From contig NC_077230.1 in NCBI RefSeq assembly GCF_027887165.1, forward strand, positions 328,460,415 through 328,524,414: 64,000 bases of DNA. Direction: 5' to 3'. The DNA comes from Monodelphis domestica (Eukaryota; Chordata; Mammalia; Didelphimorphia; Didelphidae). Below are positions 1 through 10,930 of the stretch, in pieces (position 1 is the first letter of the stretch; each line of letters starts with the position of its first letter). The position numbers were made by a program, and so were the translations under genes. Under the pieces are notes generated by a model. That model did not search any database. It had not been told where the DNA came from and saw nothing but the letters and a program-made list of their open reading frames with translations.

Positions 1-1618
1 CCAGGTATAAGCAGCTAGTGCTCCTCCAAGTGTAAGAAAGGGAATATTTGGAAAGGGGCCACTGATCCTCTATTTCCTCATCTATCAAATGCTGCCTTAC
101 CGACAGGGTCATTTAAAAAAAAATACTGATTCTACACAAAGAATATCTGAGTTCAAACCCCATCTCTGATACTAACTACCTGGTATTTGCTACTTCTATG
201 ACCATAACGAGTCACTTAAATTTCTGGCATGAGGAAGTTGGACTCAGTGGCATGTGAGGTCTCTTTTAGCTCTCCAATGATGGTCCCATGACATTGCCCA
301 GTGATTTGAAAGAAGCCAAAGTGCCCTCCCTAAACCTGGCCACGTAGTTGGACCACAGGCAGGTTTCCCAGCAGATGGGAATGCTAGGGTTCTGCTGAAG
401 GAGTTACCCCATGAGAAGACTTTGTAACATCTCTGGTTTTGTCGTTTAAGGAAACCTCACTTGTTAAAGTCTCCGAAGCATAACCAGACTTCAGGTAAAA
501 AAAAAACAACAAACAAAAAATAAACCTCCCATAGACCCAGTTTGTAGAATACTTCTCCCTCTCATCATACTGACTTCATTCCCTCTTGTTCTTTCATCGA
601 AGTAACTAACTGAGCTGTCATTTTCACTGTCAAGTCCCCAGCTGTGGACAGTCCAGAAAAGTTGCTCCCAAAGGACATTATTGACCAGTGGCTAATGTGG
701 CCATGTACAGGCTTTTGGTTTGTTCCCTGTTTCCTGGGTGCTAACTTTAAAGTTTCCGGCCATGGAATTAAGCCATTTGAGAAACTCAATCTACCAACCA
801 AACAGCAAGCATCTATTAAAGGTTTATGATTTGTCAGGCACTGTTGTTGGAGGTGAAAATCCAATGAAAAAGTGAAAACAGGCCCTACCCTCAAGGAGCT
901 TACATTCCAAAATATACACAAGTTTCAGGCTATACAAGAGACATTTGAGTTTTGTCAGGTAGCTTAGATTTCCTCATGATCGTTAATGCTTGAATTTAAA
1001 AATGGATTTCTACCTGAAGTCTTTCCTGATCCTCTTAGTTGCTCATGTCTTCCCTTCCCTTCAAAAAAATAGATTATTTTGAACTTCCTTTGTAGGCATT
1101 TATTGATGAGAGGTAGCATGATATAGTGGATAAAGGAGCTAACTTTGGGGTCTCAAGGTCCTTTCCTGACACATACATACTGGCTGTGGGACTCTGAGCA
1201 AGTCAATTAACCTCTCAATGTCTTAAGCACCTCATTAAAATTCTTAAGAGGCTGGTACCAATCTGCATTAGTAGAGGCAAACTCATAAACCTGTAAATTT
1301 TCAGATCCTAGAAAGAAACCCAGAACCTTCTCCTCAACAGACTTTGTAAGCTCCTTAAGGGAAGGAAATGTCCTTTTTGACTTTTAGTCCCAACTCCTAG
1401 AGAGGGAAGAGAAATGGAGAAGAGAGGGGAAAGGGAGAAAGGTGGGGAGAGGAGAAGATAAAGAGGGAGAAGAGGGATGTTTATATATAGCTCCTCAGGA
1501 TTTAAACTTAAATCCTCCTGATTCCAAACCAAACCAAAGTGTCACTGAGTTGGCATCCAAGGTTCAGGGCTATTGGAGATCATCTTGGCTTCTGTTATTT
1601 GTTCTTTCCTTCCCCCAG
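1..1618. other. ME3 intron, partial, with repeat traces
   Basis: No coding exon seen. It holds a MIR-like SINE trace at about 130-290, a short ancient-repeat trace at 780-925 (the TCAGGCACTG and CCTCAAGGAGCTTACA phrases), a second MIR at about 1105-1235, and a purine-rich tract at 1396-1480. The 118-codon minus-strand frame at 565-921 has no recognisable product. Confidence 0.6.
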
Positions 1619-1724
1619 GGAAGAAGTCACCTGAACCATGAGAAGGAGGTGTTTGCTCAGGATCATGCAGAAGTGAATACTCTGGAAGAGGTGGTTCGGC
1701 AGGTGAAACCCACAGCCATCATAG
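1619..1724 (+). CDS. ME3: ME3 coding exon (fifth from the end)
   Basis: 106-bp internal exon of NADP-malic enzyme. It follows a pyrimidine tract and CCCCCAG acceptor at 1617-1618 and stops at a GTAGGT donor (1725). It starts in phase 0 with GRSHLNHEKEVF and ends KPTAIIG with the last glycine codon split 1+2. In malic enzymes this stretch leads into the dinucleotide-binding fold (the PTAIIGVA segment). The reading frame runs open upstream of the acceptor to 1442, but that part is purine-rich intron and not family-like. Confidence 0.9.
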
Positions 1725-2239
1725 GTAGGTGCAGAGCACTTTCCAATCAGGGTCCGCTTGAGCCAAGGACAAGGGAAGGGAATATTCTTGTTTACAGGTG
1801 ATGCCATTCTGATTGCATGACATTATTCTAAGAATATTTTCATGACATCGTACTGATTGCATCAGCTCCAGAAGACTATAGAGCAGAGTTCTTAAACTTT
1901 TTGGGGTAATGGACTCCTTTGGCAGGCATTCTGTCAAAGCCTATGGACTGCTTCTCATAATCATGTTTTTAAATGCATAAACTAAAACAAAATGAGATTA
2001 AAAAGGAAACCAATTATATTGAAACACAGTTAACAAGATATTTTTTAAACAAACAAGTTCACAGACTCGTGTAAAAACCCCTGTTCTTCTGGGAGTGACC
2101 CATCACTACTCAAAAAACCTTGGGCAATCCATGCTCACAGAAAAAACAAAGATGGAGCCTGGTTATTGTCCAGATTTGGATTAGTTGTGTAGACAGCCTA
2201 TAGAGTTTATCCCCAAGTACATCAATTGATCTACAAAAT

Positions 2240-2355
2240 TTGGCAAGTATCATTTTCCTGATTTTGCAAATGAACAAAGTAATATGTGTCAGAGCCAGAA
2301 TTTGAACTCAAGATGCTTGGCTCCCCATCCAACACTCTGTCTACTGTGCCTCAAC
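2240..2355 (-). mobile_element. MIR SINE remnant
   Basis: Antisense MIR core: TGCAAATGAACAAAG, TCAGAGCCAGAATTTGAACTC and a CTACTGTGCC end. Lies in the ME3 intron before the 3603 exon. Confidence 0.6.
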
Positions 2356-2599
2356 ATCTTCTCTTTTCCTTATGGACAAAATCAGCTCAGTATTTATTGA
2401 GTTCCTATTCTGTGCTAAACCCCACATGAAGCAACCTAGGGGCAGTCCATAACTTCTAAAGAAGATCCAGCCTAAAACCTCTTCTGACCACCCCCCAAGG
2501 GTTCATCCTCCTTCCTTCCTCAAATTAGCATGTATCTGCTTTTGTATTTCCATCTTAGATTCTACCCACCCCTTAATATTTAGGCTTCTTGAGAGCAGT

Positions 2600-3240
2600 C
2601 AGTCAATCAATAAGCATTTATTAAGCACTTGCTATGTTCCAGGAACTGTGCCAAGCAGTAGAAGGCAGTGCTATGGAACCTCAGCGCGGTACACTTAACA
2701 CACTTATATGAATACTGGGTCTGTAATCAGAGAAGCTGGGTTCAAATACCATCTCTATCACACCTTAGATTCAAATTCTGCTTCAGATACTTACTAGCTG
2801 TGTGTACCTGGGCAAGTCATTTAATCTTGGTTTACCTCCATTTCCTTGTCTGGAAATGGGAATAATAATAATAGCTACTATCCAAATAATTATAAAGCCC
2901 TCAACCCAGTGTCTAGCACATCATAAACACTATATAAATATTAGTTATTATTATAGTAATTGATCTTTTCAATGGAGATGATAATAGCATCTATTTCCCA
3001 AAGTTTTGTGAGGATCATATTATTATGTTATATATTATCAGTTATTATATGTAAGGCACTTTTTTAAGCCATCAAGTGCTATATAAATATATTACTGTAA
3101 ATTAGCTATCACCATTATTATTAATTTTTAATAAAGATAATAATAGCACCGATTTTCCAAAGTTGTAAAGTATGTAAAGCACTTTGCAAACCTTAAAGAA
3201 ATGGGTAAATTATGGTTATTTTTATCATTATTATTGTTCA
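2600..3240 (+). mobile_element. MIR-type SINEs with ATT-rich tails
   Basis: A sense CORE-SINE (GGTTCAAATACC, CTAGCTGTGTGTACCTGGG, CAAGTCATTTAATC) is followed by repeated blocks of the MIR 3' tail type (TGTCTAGCACATCATAAAC, CTATATAAATATTAG and ATTATTATT runs). At least two tail-like blocks are joined head to tail, which looks like successive old insertions. A short ancient-repeat head (TTATTAAGCACTTGCTATG) lies at 2615-2640. Confidence 0.6.
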
Positions 3241-3404
3241 TTGCCTACAATGACCTTAGACAATTCACTTTACCTCTTTGGACTTCAGTATCTTTACCTA
3301 TAAAATGAGAAAGTAGAGCTTAGTGGCCTCTGAGCTCTCTCCCAGATCTAAATCTCTGTTCCTGGGATTCTTTTTCTTTCTGTCTTTGAATTCATGGGAG
3401 GCAC

Positions 3405-3889
<485 letters not shown>

Positions 3890-4192
3890 TAAGAGATGCT
3901 CCCAGAAGATCACGGGCATGGCAGGGGGATGCGACGTGCCCACAGAGAAACCAGAAGGATGTGGTGGGATGTGAAACCCCGCTCACGAGCTTGTTCCCCC
4001 TCTAGGCCAGTTGCTTCATGCACAAACATTTTTCCTCCTTGGCCACAGATTGCTCCACCAACCTTCCCCGCATGCATGTTCTTGGTTACAAGAATGGCCC
4101 AGAGAGAGACTTTGTGGCTTTTGGCAATCAGTCCACCACCACGGTCAGGGGAAACAAGAAACACTCAAAGCTTGTGCTCCTCCCTCTCACAG

Positions 4193-4366
4193 GGCCGAGG
4201 GATATTTGCCAGCGGGAGTCCCTTTAACAAAGTAACCCTGGAAGATGGCAGGACCTTTTTCCCTGGGCAAGGAAACAACGCCTACGTGTTTCCTGGAGTG
4301 GCCCTGGGTGTCATCGCCTGTGGAGTCCGGCACATCCCTGATGAGATCTTCCTCCTCACAGCTGAG
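4193..4366 (+). CDS. ME3: ME3 coding exon with GQGNN motif
   Basis: 174-bp exon, exactly 58 codons, after a CTCTCACAG acceptor and before a GTGTGG donor. It encodes GRGIFASGSPF, then the family signature GQGNNAYVFPGVALG, whose paired asparagines (fragment residues 111-112) bind malate and cofactor, and ends at FLLTAE. One small difference is a cysteine in GVIACGVRHI, where I would expect glycine in this family. Phase 0 at both ends. Confidence 0.95.
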
Positions 4367-4500
4367 GTGTGGTATGCTCCCTCACCAGCCCCACTAGCAA
4401 TATTAGCCTTTCTAGGAAAGCCATATTATTCCATGTAATTTCTCACATAGTCAGAAAGGATTCCAGTCTAGATTTGTAGCTCGATGTAGAAAATAGCAAG

Positions 4501-4745
4501 GGGGTGCACAGCTGGGTGGCTCAGTAGATTGAGAGACAGACCCAAAGATGAGAGGTTCTGGGTTCAAATGTGGCATCAGACTCTGTGACACCAAGGCTAA
4601 GTCATTTTACCCCTGCCTCTGTTTCCTCGTCTGTAAAATGGGGATCATGAGATTATCTATATCTCAGAGTTGTCATGAGGATCAAATGAGAAATTTGTAA
4701 ACTTCTTTGAAAGCCTTGAACTAGATGTCCTCCAAGGTACCTTTC
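4501..4745 (+). mobile_element. CORE-SINE with MIR-type tail
   Basis: Starts ACAGCTGGGTGGCTCAGTAG, carries GTTCTGGGTTCAAATGTGGC and AAGTCATTTTACCCC, then GTAAAATGGGGATCATGAGA and the MIR tail. Marsupial SINE head with MIR 3' part. Confidence 0.75.
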
Positions 4746-5381
4746 CCCTCTAAGTCCATGATCCTCCCTTGGAAAGAGAGTTTGGGTTCCTCTTTTTTTA
4801 ATCCATGTCTCCATCTTGATGCCCTCGTCCTCCCTCCCCCAGCTTCTTTCACCTGGGGCCATGATGCACTTCCTTGGCTCTGGCATACACTCTAGGCACA
4901 CGCATGTCAGCCATTAGCAGAACTCTTTCCTCCTGGTCCCTTCCCTCTCTTTCCATTTCATGACACAACAGTTCTTGGAAGGATCCATGATGTCTCTCTG
5001 AAGCTTAAATTTGACCCCAGGGGAGAGAGAGGCATTGGTTGGTCTCCTAGTCACGGGCATGAGGCTGATCTGAAAGACTGCCTGACCGCTAGTCCCCACC
5101 ACTGGCGGGCTTGGAGGTTGAGATCAGGCGTAGGGAGAAGGACTGGGGTTGAAGGCTGAGAAAGCAGGGCCAAGCCCGCTTCCACAAGGCACACAGAGAT
5201 GGGCAGCTCTAGGTCCTGTTCCTGATGGCTGCTTCCTGAGCCCTGAAGGGTTCTCCTGTCTACACTGGCTGACGATCTCTGCCTGTACCCCCCACTCCCA
5301 TGTTTGTCTAGAGTGCCTCATTCCAATGACCATTCTAGGGAAGAGAGGTTTGGCTGTTCACTCGGCTTTTCTTTTTCTCAG

Positions 5382-5480
5382 CACATTGCCCAGGAGGTCT
5401 CTGATCAGCATCTTGCCCAAGGGCGGCTCTACCCACCGCTCAGCACTATCCGAGACGTATCCCTGAGAATTGCAGTCAAG
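5382..5480 (+). CDS. ME3: ME3 coding exon (second from the end)
   Basis: 99-bp exon (33 codons) following a strong CTTTTTCTCAG acceptor and ending at a GTAAGA donor. It encodes HIAQEVSDQHLAQGRLYPP and STIRDVSLRIAVK, a C-terminal helical stretch of animal malic enzymes. Phase 0 at both ends, so it joins the neighbouring exons cleanly. Confidence 0.95.
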
Positions 5481-5604
5481 GTAAGACCGTAGCCTGGACC
5501 AAGGGCCGGTTGATTGGGTGATGAGTGAATCTGAAGAGGCTAGGCTGGTCTTGTAAGATCATCAATGCAAAAAATATTCATGAGGCAGCTCTGGACTCTG
5601 TAAA

Positions 5605-5829
5605 GGGGTAGCTAGGTGCTACAGAGAACCGGGACTGGACCAGAATTTAAATTAGACCTCAGGCACTTACTAACTAAAGGACTGTAGGCAAGTCACTTAA
5701 GTCCTGTCTGCATAAGATGGGAGAAAGGAATGGCAAACCACTCCAGTATCCTTGCCAAGAAATCCTCATAGACAGTTGGTCCATGGGGTGATAAGAGTCA
5801 GATGTGACTGAATGACAGAACAACAAAGT
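5605..5829 (+). mobile_element. MAR1-like CORE-SINE
   Basis: Head GGGGTAGCTAGGTGCTACAG, middle GGCAAGTCACTTAAG, and the tail block GGAATGGCAAACCACTCCAG, CTTGCCAAGAAATCC, GATGTGACTGAATGACAGAA, ending in ACAACAAAG. This tail defines the family I call MAR1-like below. Confidence 0.8.
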
Positions 5830-6020
5830 AATTTCCAGGGGGAGGACTATAGGAGCTGTTGAACAAGAACCATGTACTGCATAGCCAGACCTTGGGTTAG
5901 GCAACAGGGATCTGAAGATAAAAAGCCAAACCCACCCTTGCCTTGAAGGAGCTCTCATTCTACTTGAAGGAATTTGCATGTTCCTAGAAAATAAAAAATA
6001 TAAAATATTTTTTTAAAAAG

Positions 6021-6370
6021 AGGCAGCTGTGGATCAGTGATTAAGAGCACGGTGTTTGGAATAATATGACCCACGTTCAAATCCAGCCTAGGAACTTCCT
6101 AGCTGTTTGGTCTTGGGCAAGTCTCTCACCCTCAGTATGCCTAGGAGGCAGCTAGGTGCCTCAGTAGATAGAGCACAGAGCCTGAGTTCAAATCTTCCCT
6201 CAGATACTATCTATGTGACCCTACACAGGTCACTTAACCTCTGATTGCCACCAAAAGGATTCACTGGAGAAGGAAATGGCAAACCACTCCAATATCCTTG
6301 CCAAGAAAACCCGAGGGATAGCCATGGTTCAGGGGGTCACAAAGAGTGTGACACAGCTGAACAACAAAGA
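6021..6370 (+). mobile_element. Two CORE-SINEs, one truncated, one MAR1-like
   Basis: A 3'-truncated copy (6021-6140; AGAGGCAGCTGTGG to GGGCAAGTCTCTCACC) is directly followed by a full MAR1-like copy (6143-6370; GGAGGCAGCTAGG, AAATGGCAAACCACTCC, CCTTGCCAAGAAAACCCG, ACAACAAAG). They lie 220-570 bp upstream of the last ME3 exon. Confidence 0.75.
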
Positions 6371-6593
6371 AAGTGATGGAAGACACCAGCAACTTCTGGG
6401 ATTGGGATAAGCTCTTTGTACTTGGCAGCCTTGGAGCTGAGCTTTGAAAGGGGCTCATCATGGCTGGATTGTCCCATTCCTTCTCCAGGCCTCTTCAGGC
6501 TTGCTTTTTTTATTTTTATTTTTATTTTTTTTTGGAAATGTGTGTCTTTTAAATGACTGCTCTCCCGAATCACACTTTTTCTTTTCATCCCAG

Positions 6594-6755
6594 GTCCTCG
6601 ACTATGCTTACAAACACAGCCTGGCCTCATGGTACCCAGAGCCTGAGGACAAGGAAGCCTTTGTGAGGTCTCTGATCTACACTCCAGACTACGATTCATT
6701 TGTGCTGGACAGTTACAAGTGGCCTGAGGAAGCAATGAAAGTACAGAAGATCTGA
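6594..6755 (+). CDS. ME3: ME3 last coding exon and stop
   Basis: Terminal exon after a TTTTCATCCCAG acceptor. It encodes VLDYAYKHSLASWYPEPED, KEAFVRS, a TPDYDSF block and SYKWPEEAMKVQKI, and ends with TGA at 6753-6755. The last residues are ME3-like rather than ME1-like or ME2-like by my knowledge of the family; an alignment to orthologues would settle the paralogue. A T/A-rich low-complexity stretch lies about 60-90 bp before the acceptor. Confidence 0.93.
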   Translation, partial: VLDYAYKHSLASWYPEPEDKEAFVRSLIYTPDYDSFVLDSYKWPEEAMKVQKI

Positions 6756-6838
6756 GGCCATTTCATTGACTCATAATGGCGAGTTTGGATCTCCTGTCCC
6801 CCAATGAGTGAAACTATATTCAGATTTGGAACACTGAC

Positions 6839-6905
6839 AATATAAATGGATATTTCCCCAAAATGATTATTCTCGTGTTTTGGGTTTTTTTGTTTTGTTT
6901 TTTAG
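6839..6905 (+). promoter_or_regulatory. ME3: Candidate ME3 polyadenylation site
   Basis: The 175 bp after the ME3 stop have no AATAAA. A variant hexamer (AATATA/TATAAA within 6839-6846) is followed by a GT-rich stretch at about 6869-6904, the usual order for a cleavage site near 6855-6865. A SINE begins at 6933, so the 3'UTR is probably short. Alternative downstream sites cannot be excluded without transcripts. Confidence 0.4.
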
Positions 6906-6932
6906 TTAAAACTCTTTAGGATAGAGCACCAT

Positions 6933-7176
6933 GGGGGCAGCTAGATGGCCCAGTGGATAGAGTGCCAGGTCTAGAGACAGGAAGGCTCTTTTTCCCAAAT
7001 TGAAATCCAGTCACAGATACTGACTAGCTATGTGTGACCCTGGGCAAGTCACTTAATTCCATTTGCCTCAGTTTCCTCATATGGAAAATGAGCTGGAGAA
7101 GGAAATAACGAATATCTTTGCCAAGAAAATCCAAAATGGGGTCATGAAGAGTTGGACACAACTGAACAACAACAAA
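6933..7176 (+). mobile_element. MAR1-like CORE-SINE
   Basis: Full-length copy: GGGGGCAGCTAGATGGCCC head, GACCCTGGGCAAGTCACTTA, GTTTCCTCATATGGAAAATG, TTTGCCAAGAAAATCC, GAGTTGGACACAACTGAACA, ACAACAAAACC. It lies just past the ME3 stop and could be part of a longer 3'UTR. Confidence 0.85.
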
Positions 7177-7287
7177 ACCAAGCAGTGAGTGTGCTGTCAA
7201 GGCTTGTGGAAGCTTATGTGATTGAGGAGTGGTCTTTTTGTGGGTCCAGGAAATCCAGCACTCACACCATTTTTGTTTCTTTTTTTT

Positions 7288-7482
7288 GTTTTAAAACTCT
7301 TACCTTCCATCTTAGAATCAATACTGTGTATTGGTTCTAAGACAGAAGAGCAGTAAGGCTAGGCAATGGGGATCAAGTGACTTGCCCAGGGTCACCCAGC
7401 TAGGAAGTGTCTGAGGTCAGATTTGAACCCAGGACCTCCCATCCCTAGGCCTCTCCATCCACTGAACCACCCAGTTGCCCCC
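7288..7482 (-). mobile_element. CORE-SINE with hairpin tail
   Basis: Antisense copy of the second SINE class: TTTTAAAACTCTTACCTTCC, CTTAGAATCAATACTGTG, GGTTCTAAGACAG, then CTTGCCCAGGGTCACCCAGC and CCACCCAGTTGCCCC. Its tail holds an inverted repeat (CTTAGAATCAATAC/GTATTGGTTCTAAG) like the copies at 8562 and 28653. Confidence 0.85.
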
Positions 7483-7489
7483 CTCAGAC

Positions 7490-7890
7490 CCTTTTTTTAT
7501 AAATCTCTTTAGCTCTTTCACAGGTCTGAGTATGCCCTTCAGAGAAGCACTTTCCTTCTAGAAAATGACATGAAAACATTTCTAATAAGAGGTATTGAAT
7601 GATAAGCAGGGTGGTGTTAGAGTGAAGTAAAATCCAAATAATCCTGTCCAGAGTTGACAGCAGTGCTCCCCCTCATACTGAGAGGAACCCTTCCCTCATG
7701 GTTACCTCCAATACCCTCAGAGTCCTTCTAGCCCCAGAACTAATGCTAGAGGATGGAGCCGGGGTATGCCCCCATCACTTACTTGTTCTTCAATAGATTT
7801 GAGTTCATTATCTATTTAAAACTATTTGTTAGGATCCCCCGTTAGCCTGCAAATCTCTGCCTTTTCTCCACCCAACCAGAATCAATGACA
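7490..7890. other. Intergenic, no feature recognised
   Basis: Unique-looking sequence between two repeats, downstream of ME3. No reading frame, RNA gene or repeat that I can name. Confidence 0.4.
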
Positions 7891-7894
7891 TAGC

Positions 7895-8212
7895 ATAACA
7901 GCCAGTTAACAAGCATTTATTGTTTCTGCTATGTTGGAAATACAGTGAAAGGCAAAAACAGTTCCTGCCCTGAAGGAACTCACATTCTCTTGGGGGAGAC
8001 AAGCTGAAAAGGGCTATGTCCTAACAAGATATGCAGGGAAATTGGAGGTCAGCTCAGAGGGAAGCACGAGCATTAAGGGAGACCAGGAAGGACTCCTTGC
8101 AAAAAGGGGGACTTGGCCAAGACTTGAAACAAGCCGGGAGGTGAATGGATGTAAGAGGACAGTATCTTGTGTGAGGAGCAGCAGCCCAGTGTCCCTGGAA
8201 TGAAGAATCTAT
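7895..8212 (+). mobile_element. Ancient unnamed long repeat, copy 1 (5' part)
   Basis: Begins with the AACAAGCATTTATTG and GTTCCTGCCCTGAAGGAACT phrases, then a block on GGCCAAGACTTGAAACAAGC and TATCTTGTGTGAGGAGCAGC. The same ordered phrases recur at 10770-12880, 33640-34110 and 62850-63300. It continues at 8403-8560 and 8758-9015 after two SINE insertions. I recognise it as an ancient mammalian repeat but cannot name it. Confidence 0.6.
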
Positions 8213-8402
8213 GAGGGGCAGCTAGGTAGCCCACTGGATAGAGAGCCGGTCTAGAGTTAGGAGGACCTTAGTTCAAAACTGCCCTCAGACACTTCCTAAC
8301 TGTGTGACCCCAGGGAAGTCATTTAACATTGTTTGCCTAGCCCTTGCCACTCTGGCCTTAGAATTGATACCAAGACAAAAGGTAAGGGTTTAAAACAAAA
8401 CC
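8213..8402 (+). mobile_element. CORE-SINE with hairpin-type tail
   Basis: GAGGGGCAGCTAGGTAGCCC head, GTTCAAAACTGCCC, GTGTGACCCCAGGGAAGTCA, CTAGCCCTTGCCACTCTGG, ending GGTAAGGGTTTAAAAC. Inserted into the ancient long repeat. Confidence 0.8.
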
Positions 8403-9015
8403 AATCAGGATTTTATATTCAATTCTAGAGATAATAGGGAGCCACTGGAGTTTTGAGGGGTAGGGGTGGGGGGTAACATGGTTGGAACTGTGATTTAAGA
8501 AGGAAAGATGCACTGGAAGAGGAAGAGATTTGACGTAGGGAGCCCAATCAGTAGACCAGACTTTTTTTAAAAACCCTTACCTTCTGTCTTGGAATCAATA
8601 CTGTGTATTGGTTCCAAGACAGAAGAGTGTTAAGGGCTAGGCAATGGGGGTCAAGTGACTTGCCCAGGGTCACATAGCTAGGAAGTGTCTGAGGCCAGAT
8701 TTGAACCTAGGACCTCCCTTCTCTAGGCCTGGCTCTCCATCCACCGAGCTGCCCTCTAGACCAGGCTTTTACTTTGACATTGTCCTCAACTTTTCACTCT
8801 CTCTCTCACCCCACATATTTAATAAGTTGACAGATCTTAGAAAATGCTGAATTGAGGCACAAGATGATAAGGATCTGCACTAGGATGGTGGCAAGTATCT
8901 GAAAAAAAAAGGGGTCATATATGAGAGATAATATGAAGATAGAATGGACAAGATATGGTGATTGCTCAAGATGCAGTAAATAACCTTTGCTTCTTTGGTA
9001 TTTAACCATGCTCCA
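8403..9015 (+). mobile_element. Ancient unnamed long repeat, copy 1 (3' part)
   Basis: Resumes with TAATAGGGAGCCACTGGAG, GGGTAACATGGTTGG, AAGAAGGAAAGATGCACTGG and GGGAGCCCAATCAGTAGACC, is interrupted by a SINE at 8562-8757, and continues (CACTAGGATGGTGGCAAG) until the hAT element at 9019. Confidence 0.55.
8562..8757 (-). mobile_element. CORE-SINE with hairpin tail and TSD
   Basis: Antisense copy: TTTAAAAACCCTTACCTTC, CTTGGAATCAATACTGTG, GGTTCCAAGACAG, CTTGCCCAGGGTCACATAGC, ending GCTGCCC. Flanked by TAGACCAGACTTTT and TAGACCAGGCTTTT, a 14-bp target-site duplication with one difference. Confidence 0.87.
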
Positions 9016-9018
9016 AGC

Positions 9019-9200
9019 CAGTGATGGCGAACCTTTTAGAGAATGAGCATATGTGGGATGCCTCCTTACCCGAGACAGGGGAGGGAGGAAGTGCTCAACA
9101 TTGGGCTATTGGGCACAGAGACAGGTGATAGTAGAAATGTCCTCAGGTGTGGAGGAGAGGGATAAGCAGCCCTCTCTGGCACATGACTGCACTTCCAGAG
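9019..9200 (+). mobile_element. hAT element with SPIN-like 5' terminus
   Basis: Starts exactly with CAGTGATGGCGAACCTTTTA, the terminal inverted repeat I know from SPIN and related hAT (Charlie-group) elements, including opossum copies. The body (GGCTATTGGGCACAGAGACA, GAAATGTCCTCAGG, GCAGCCCTCTCTGGCACATG) reads like a short non-autonomous element. The mirror-image right terminus is missing or decayed; the match fades after 9190. No transposase reading frame. Confidence 0.65.
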
Positions 9201-10080
9201 GTCCGTTCAGGGTTGTCTGCCCAAGTGTAACGTCATGGTCAGATATATGAGATGAGACACATCATGCATTCAGCCCACGTATGCAGGCATCACACACAGT
9301 GCTCTGCCATAGTGCCATGGTATGTTTATTATATAGGCTTTTGGTACACACACATAATCAATTCTCTACATATGTGACATTCTACAGTTTGATTGGATAT
9401 TATCAAATCACCTAAACAACACTCTTGTGATGTTACTACAACCAAGAATTCTGTGATCATTTACTAGATTTCTACAACACTTTGTGATAGATATGATTAA
9501 TGTGAATAAAGCCATTTGTAGGTTAGTACCCCTTGACCTGCTGAGAGGATCATTGTGCTTTTGGTAAACTTTCACTATCCATCATAATTGCTTGGGAGAT
9601 GAACAACAAAACATATTTGTATCTAGGTGTGAAGACTTTAGGCAGACCAATTTTAGGGTTTTCCTCAATTTACAAGTTCTGTTTTTCTTGTGTTACTTTG
9701 AAGTGCCTAGCAACAACGAATTCATTCGAGTATGGTAACTGTAGGACAAGATTCATTATATTACTCAACCTTTCAGCTGGTGTTTATTGTAGGGCCTTGG
9801 AGCGTATCTTGTGCTTGAGAAAGGAGAGGTCATGGGCAGTAATCTTTGGGCCTTTGTTCTGTAATTGCAATCTTTTGGGGGTAATTACCTAAGGGGCTTA
9901 AAGTAGGGTATATATTATTTGTTGATCCTATGAGTATTTGCTCTTATGTTATTTCTCCTGTATTGGGAAGAGAATAATAATCATAACAAGTCCACTAGTG
10001 GGGAAAATTGGGGGAGAGAAGTCACAAAGGGGGAGCAGCAGGGGGCCCTCATTCTGGAGTCTGCTTTACTGGCCTTCCTT
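9201..10080. other. Unassigned intergenic, possible minus-strand LTR
   Basis: No gene recognised. On the minus strand it shows an AATATATACCCTAC TATA-like string (about 9905-9920) and ACAATAAACACCAGC (about 9778-9795) in an order compatible with an LTR. No paired LTR, primer site or internal region was seen, and a 97-codon + frame at 9599-9892 has no recognisable product. Confidence 0.25.
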
Positions 10081-10500
10081 CCTCGGATCGTGACCTTGTC
10101 AATCGATTGGGGTATGATGGCCTCCGGCAGGCACCTATGCCATAAGCTTGCCAACACGGCTAAGCCCTCCACAGCACCTGTTTCCACCACTTCCAAGACC
10201 CTTAGAACATTTTTTTTCATCTGTCCCTCTTACCAAGGGAAGTCTTTCCATGCCTAGGGTAGACATTCCCCTTCCTCACCAACAAATTTGGGGCTTGTCA
10301 TTTACCCTTAACCTGATTTAGCCCATCTGCCAAAAGGCTTTAGTAGGGTATAGCTGCTGCACATGCTACAGCTTCTTGGAGTCACAGGTGAGAGTTGAGT
10401 GCTTGGTGGAGACCAAAAGTGGATGAGCAGCCAAGAAAAGAGCTCAACAAACCCTCATTCCCAGGCTACTAGTTTCTTCCCTGAACATCCCATTCCCCAT
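10080..10500 (+). mobile_element. Unnamed ~500-bp repeat, copy A
   Basis: Shares ordered phrases with 59990-60500: a TTGTCAATCGA region, CTCCACAGCACCTG, AGTCTTTCCATGCCTAGGGT, GCTGCACATGCTACAGC, TGGAGTCACAGGTGAGAGTT and AGAAAAGAGCTCAACAAACC. No reading frame; origin unknown to me. Confidence 0.6.
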
Positions 10501-10769
10501 ATATTCAGTAGACATAGGTCATATGTAGAAACAGTATTTAATATCTATATTAAAGATACATGCAGTAGACTGAGATTTAGGACATAAATAACTCATAACA
10601 CCATATGTTGCAATTTTATTCAAAACACATTCATGCAAACCATGATTGCTTATAATCAATGGAAATATGCAGTGTAAATTCTAATAATGTACCCAATATA
10701 GAAGATTCTTTATTTGAACCAATTAAGACCAAACTGTTGCCTGTAACTTCCTGAAATAGTATAAGCTAA

Positions 10770-10925
10770 CCTGATCAATCAAACTTCCATAAGCATTTTG
10801 CAAAGAACTGTGCTAGCCTGAGAGTCTGAAGGCAAAAAGTGAAAATGTCCCTGCTCTCAAGAAGCTTATACTTTATCAGGAAAGACAACATGACATACCT
10901 ATGTATGTATATGTGTGAAGGGGGA
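10770..10925 (+). mobile_element. Ancient unnamed long repeat, copy 2 (5' part)
   Basis: GCATTTTGCAAAGAACTGTG, then TGTCCCTGCTCTCAAGAAGC. It runs directly into the GAA tract and resumes after it at 11770. Confidence 0.5.
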
Positions 10926-10930
10926 TGGGG

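Noticed and set aside
3896..4235. Possible extra ME3 exon in the intron before 4193
   Set aside because: The frames do not resemble malic enzyme, and exons 3603-3745 and 4193-4366 already join in phase 0 with continuous family sequence.
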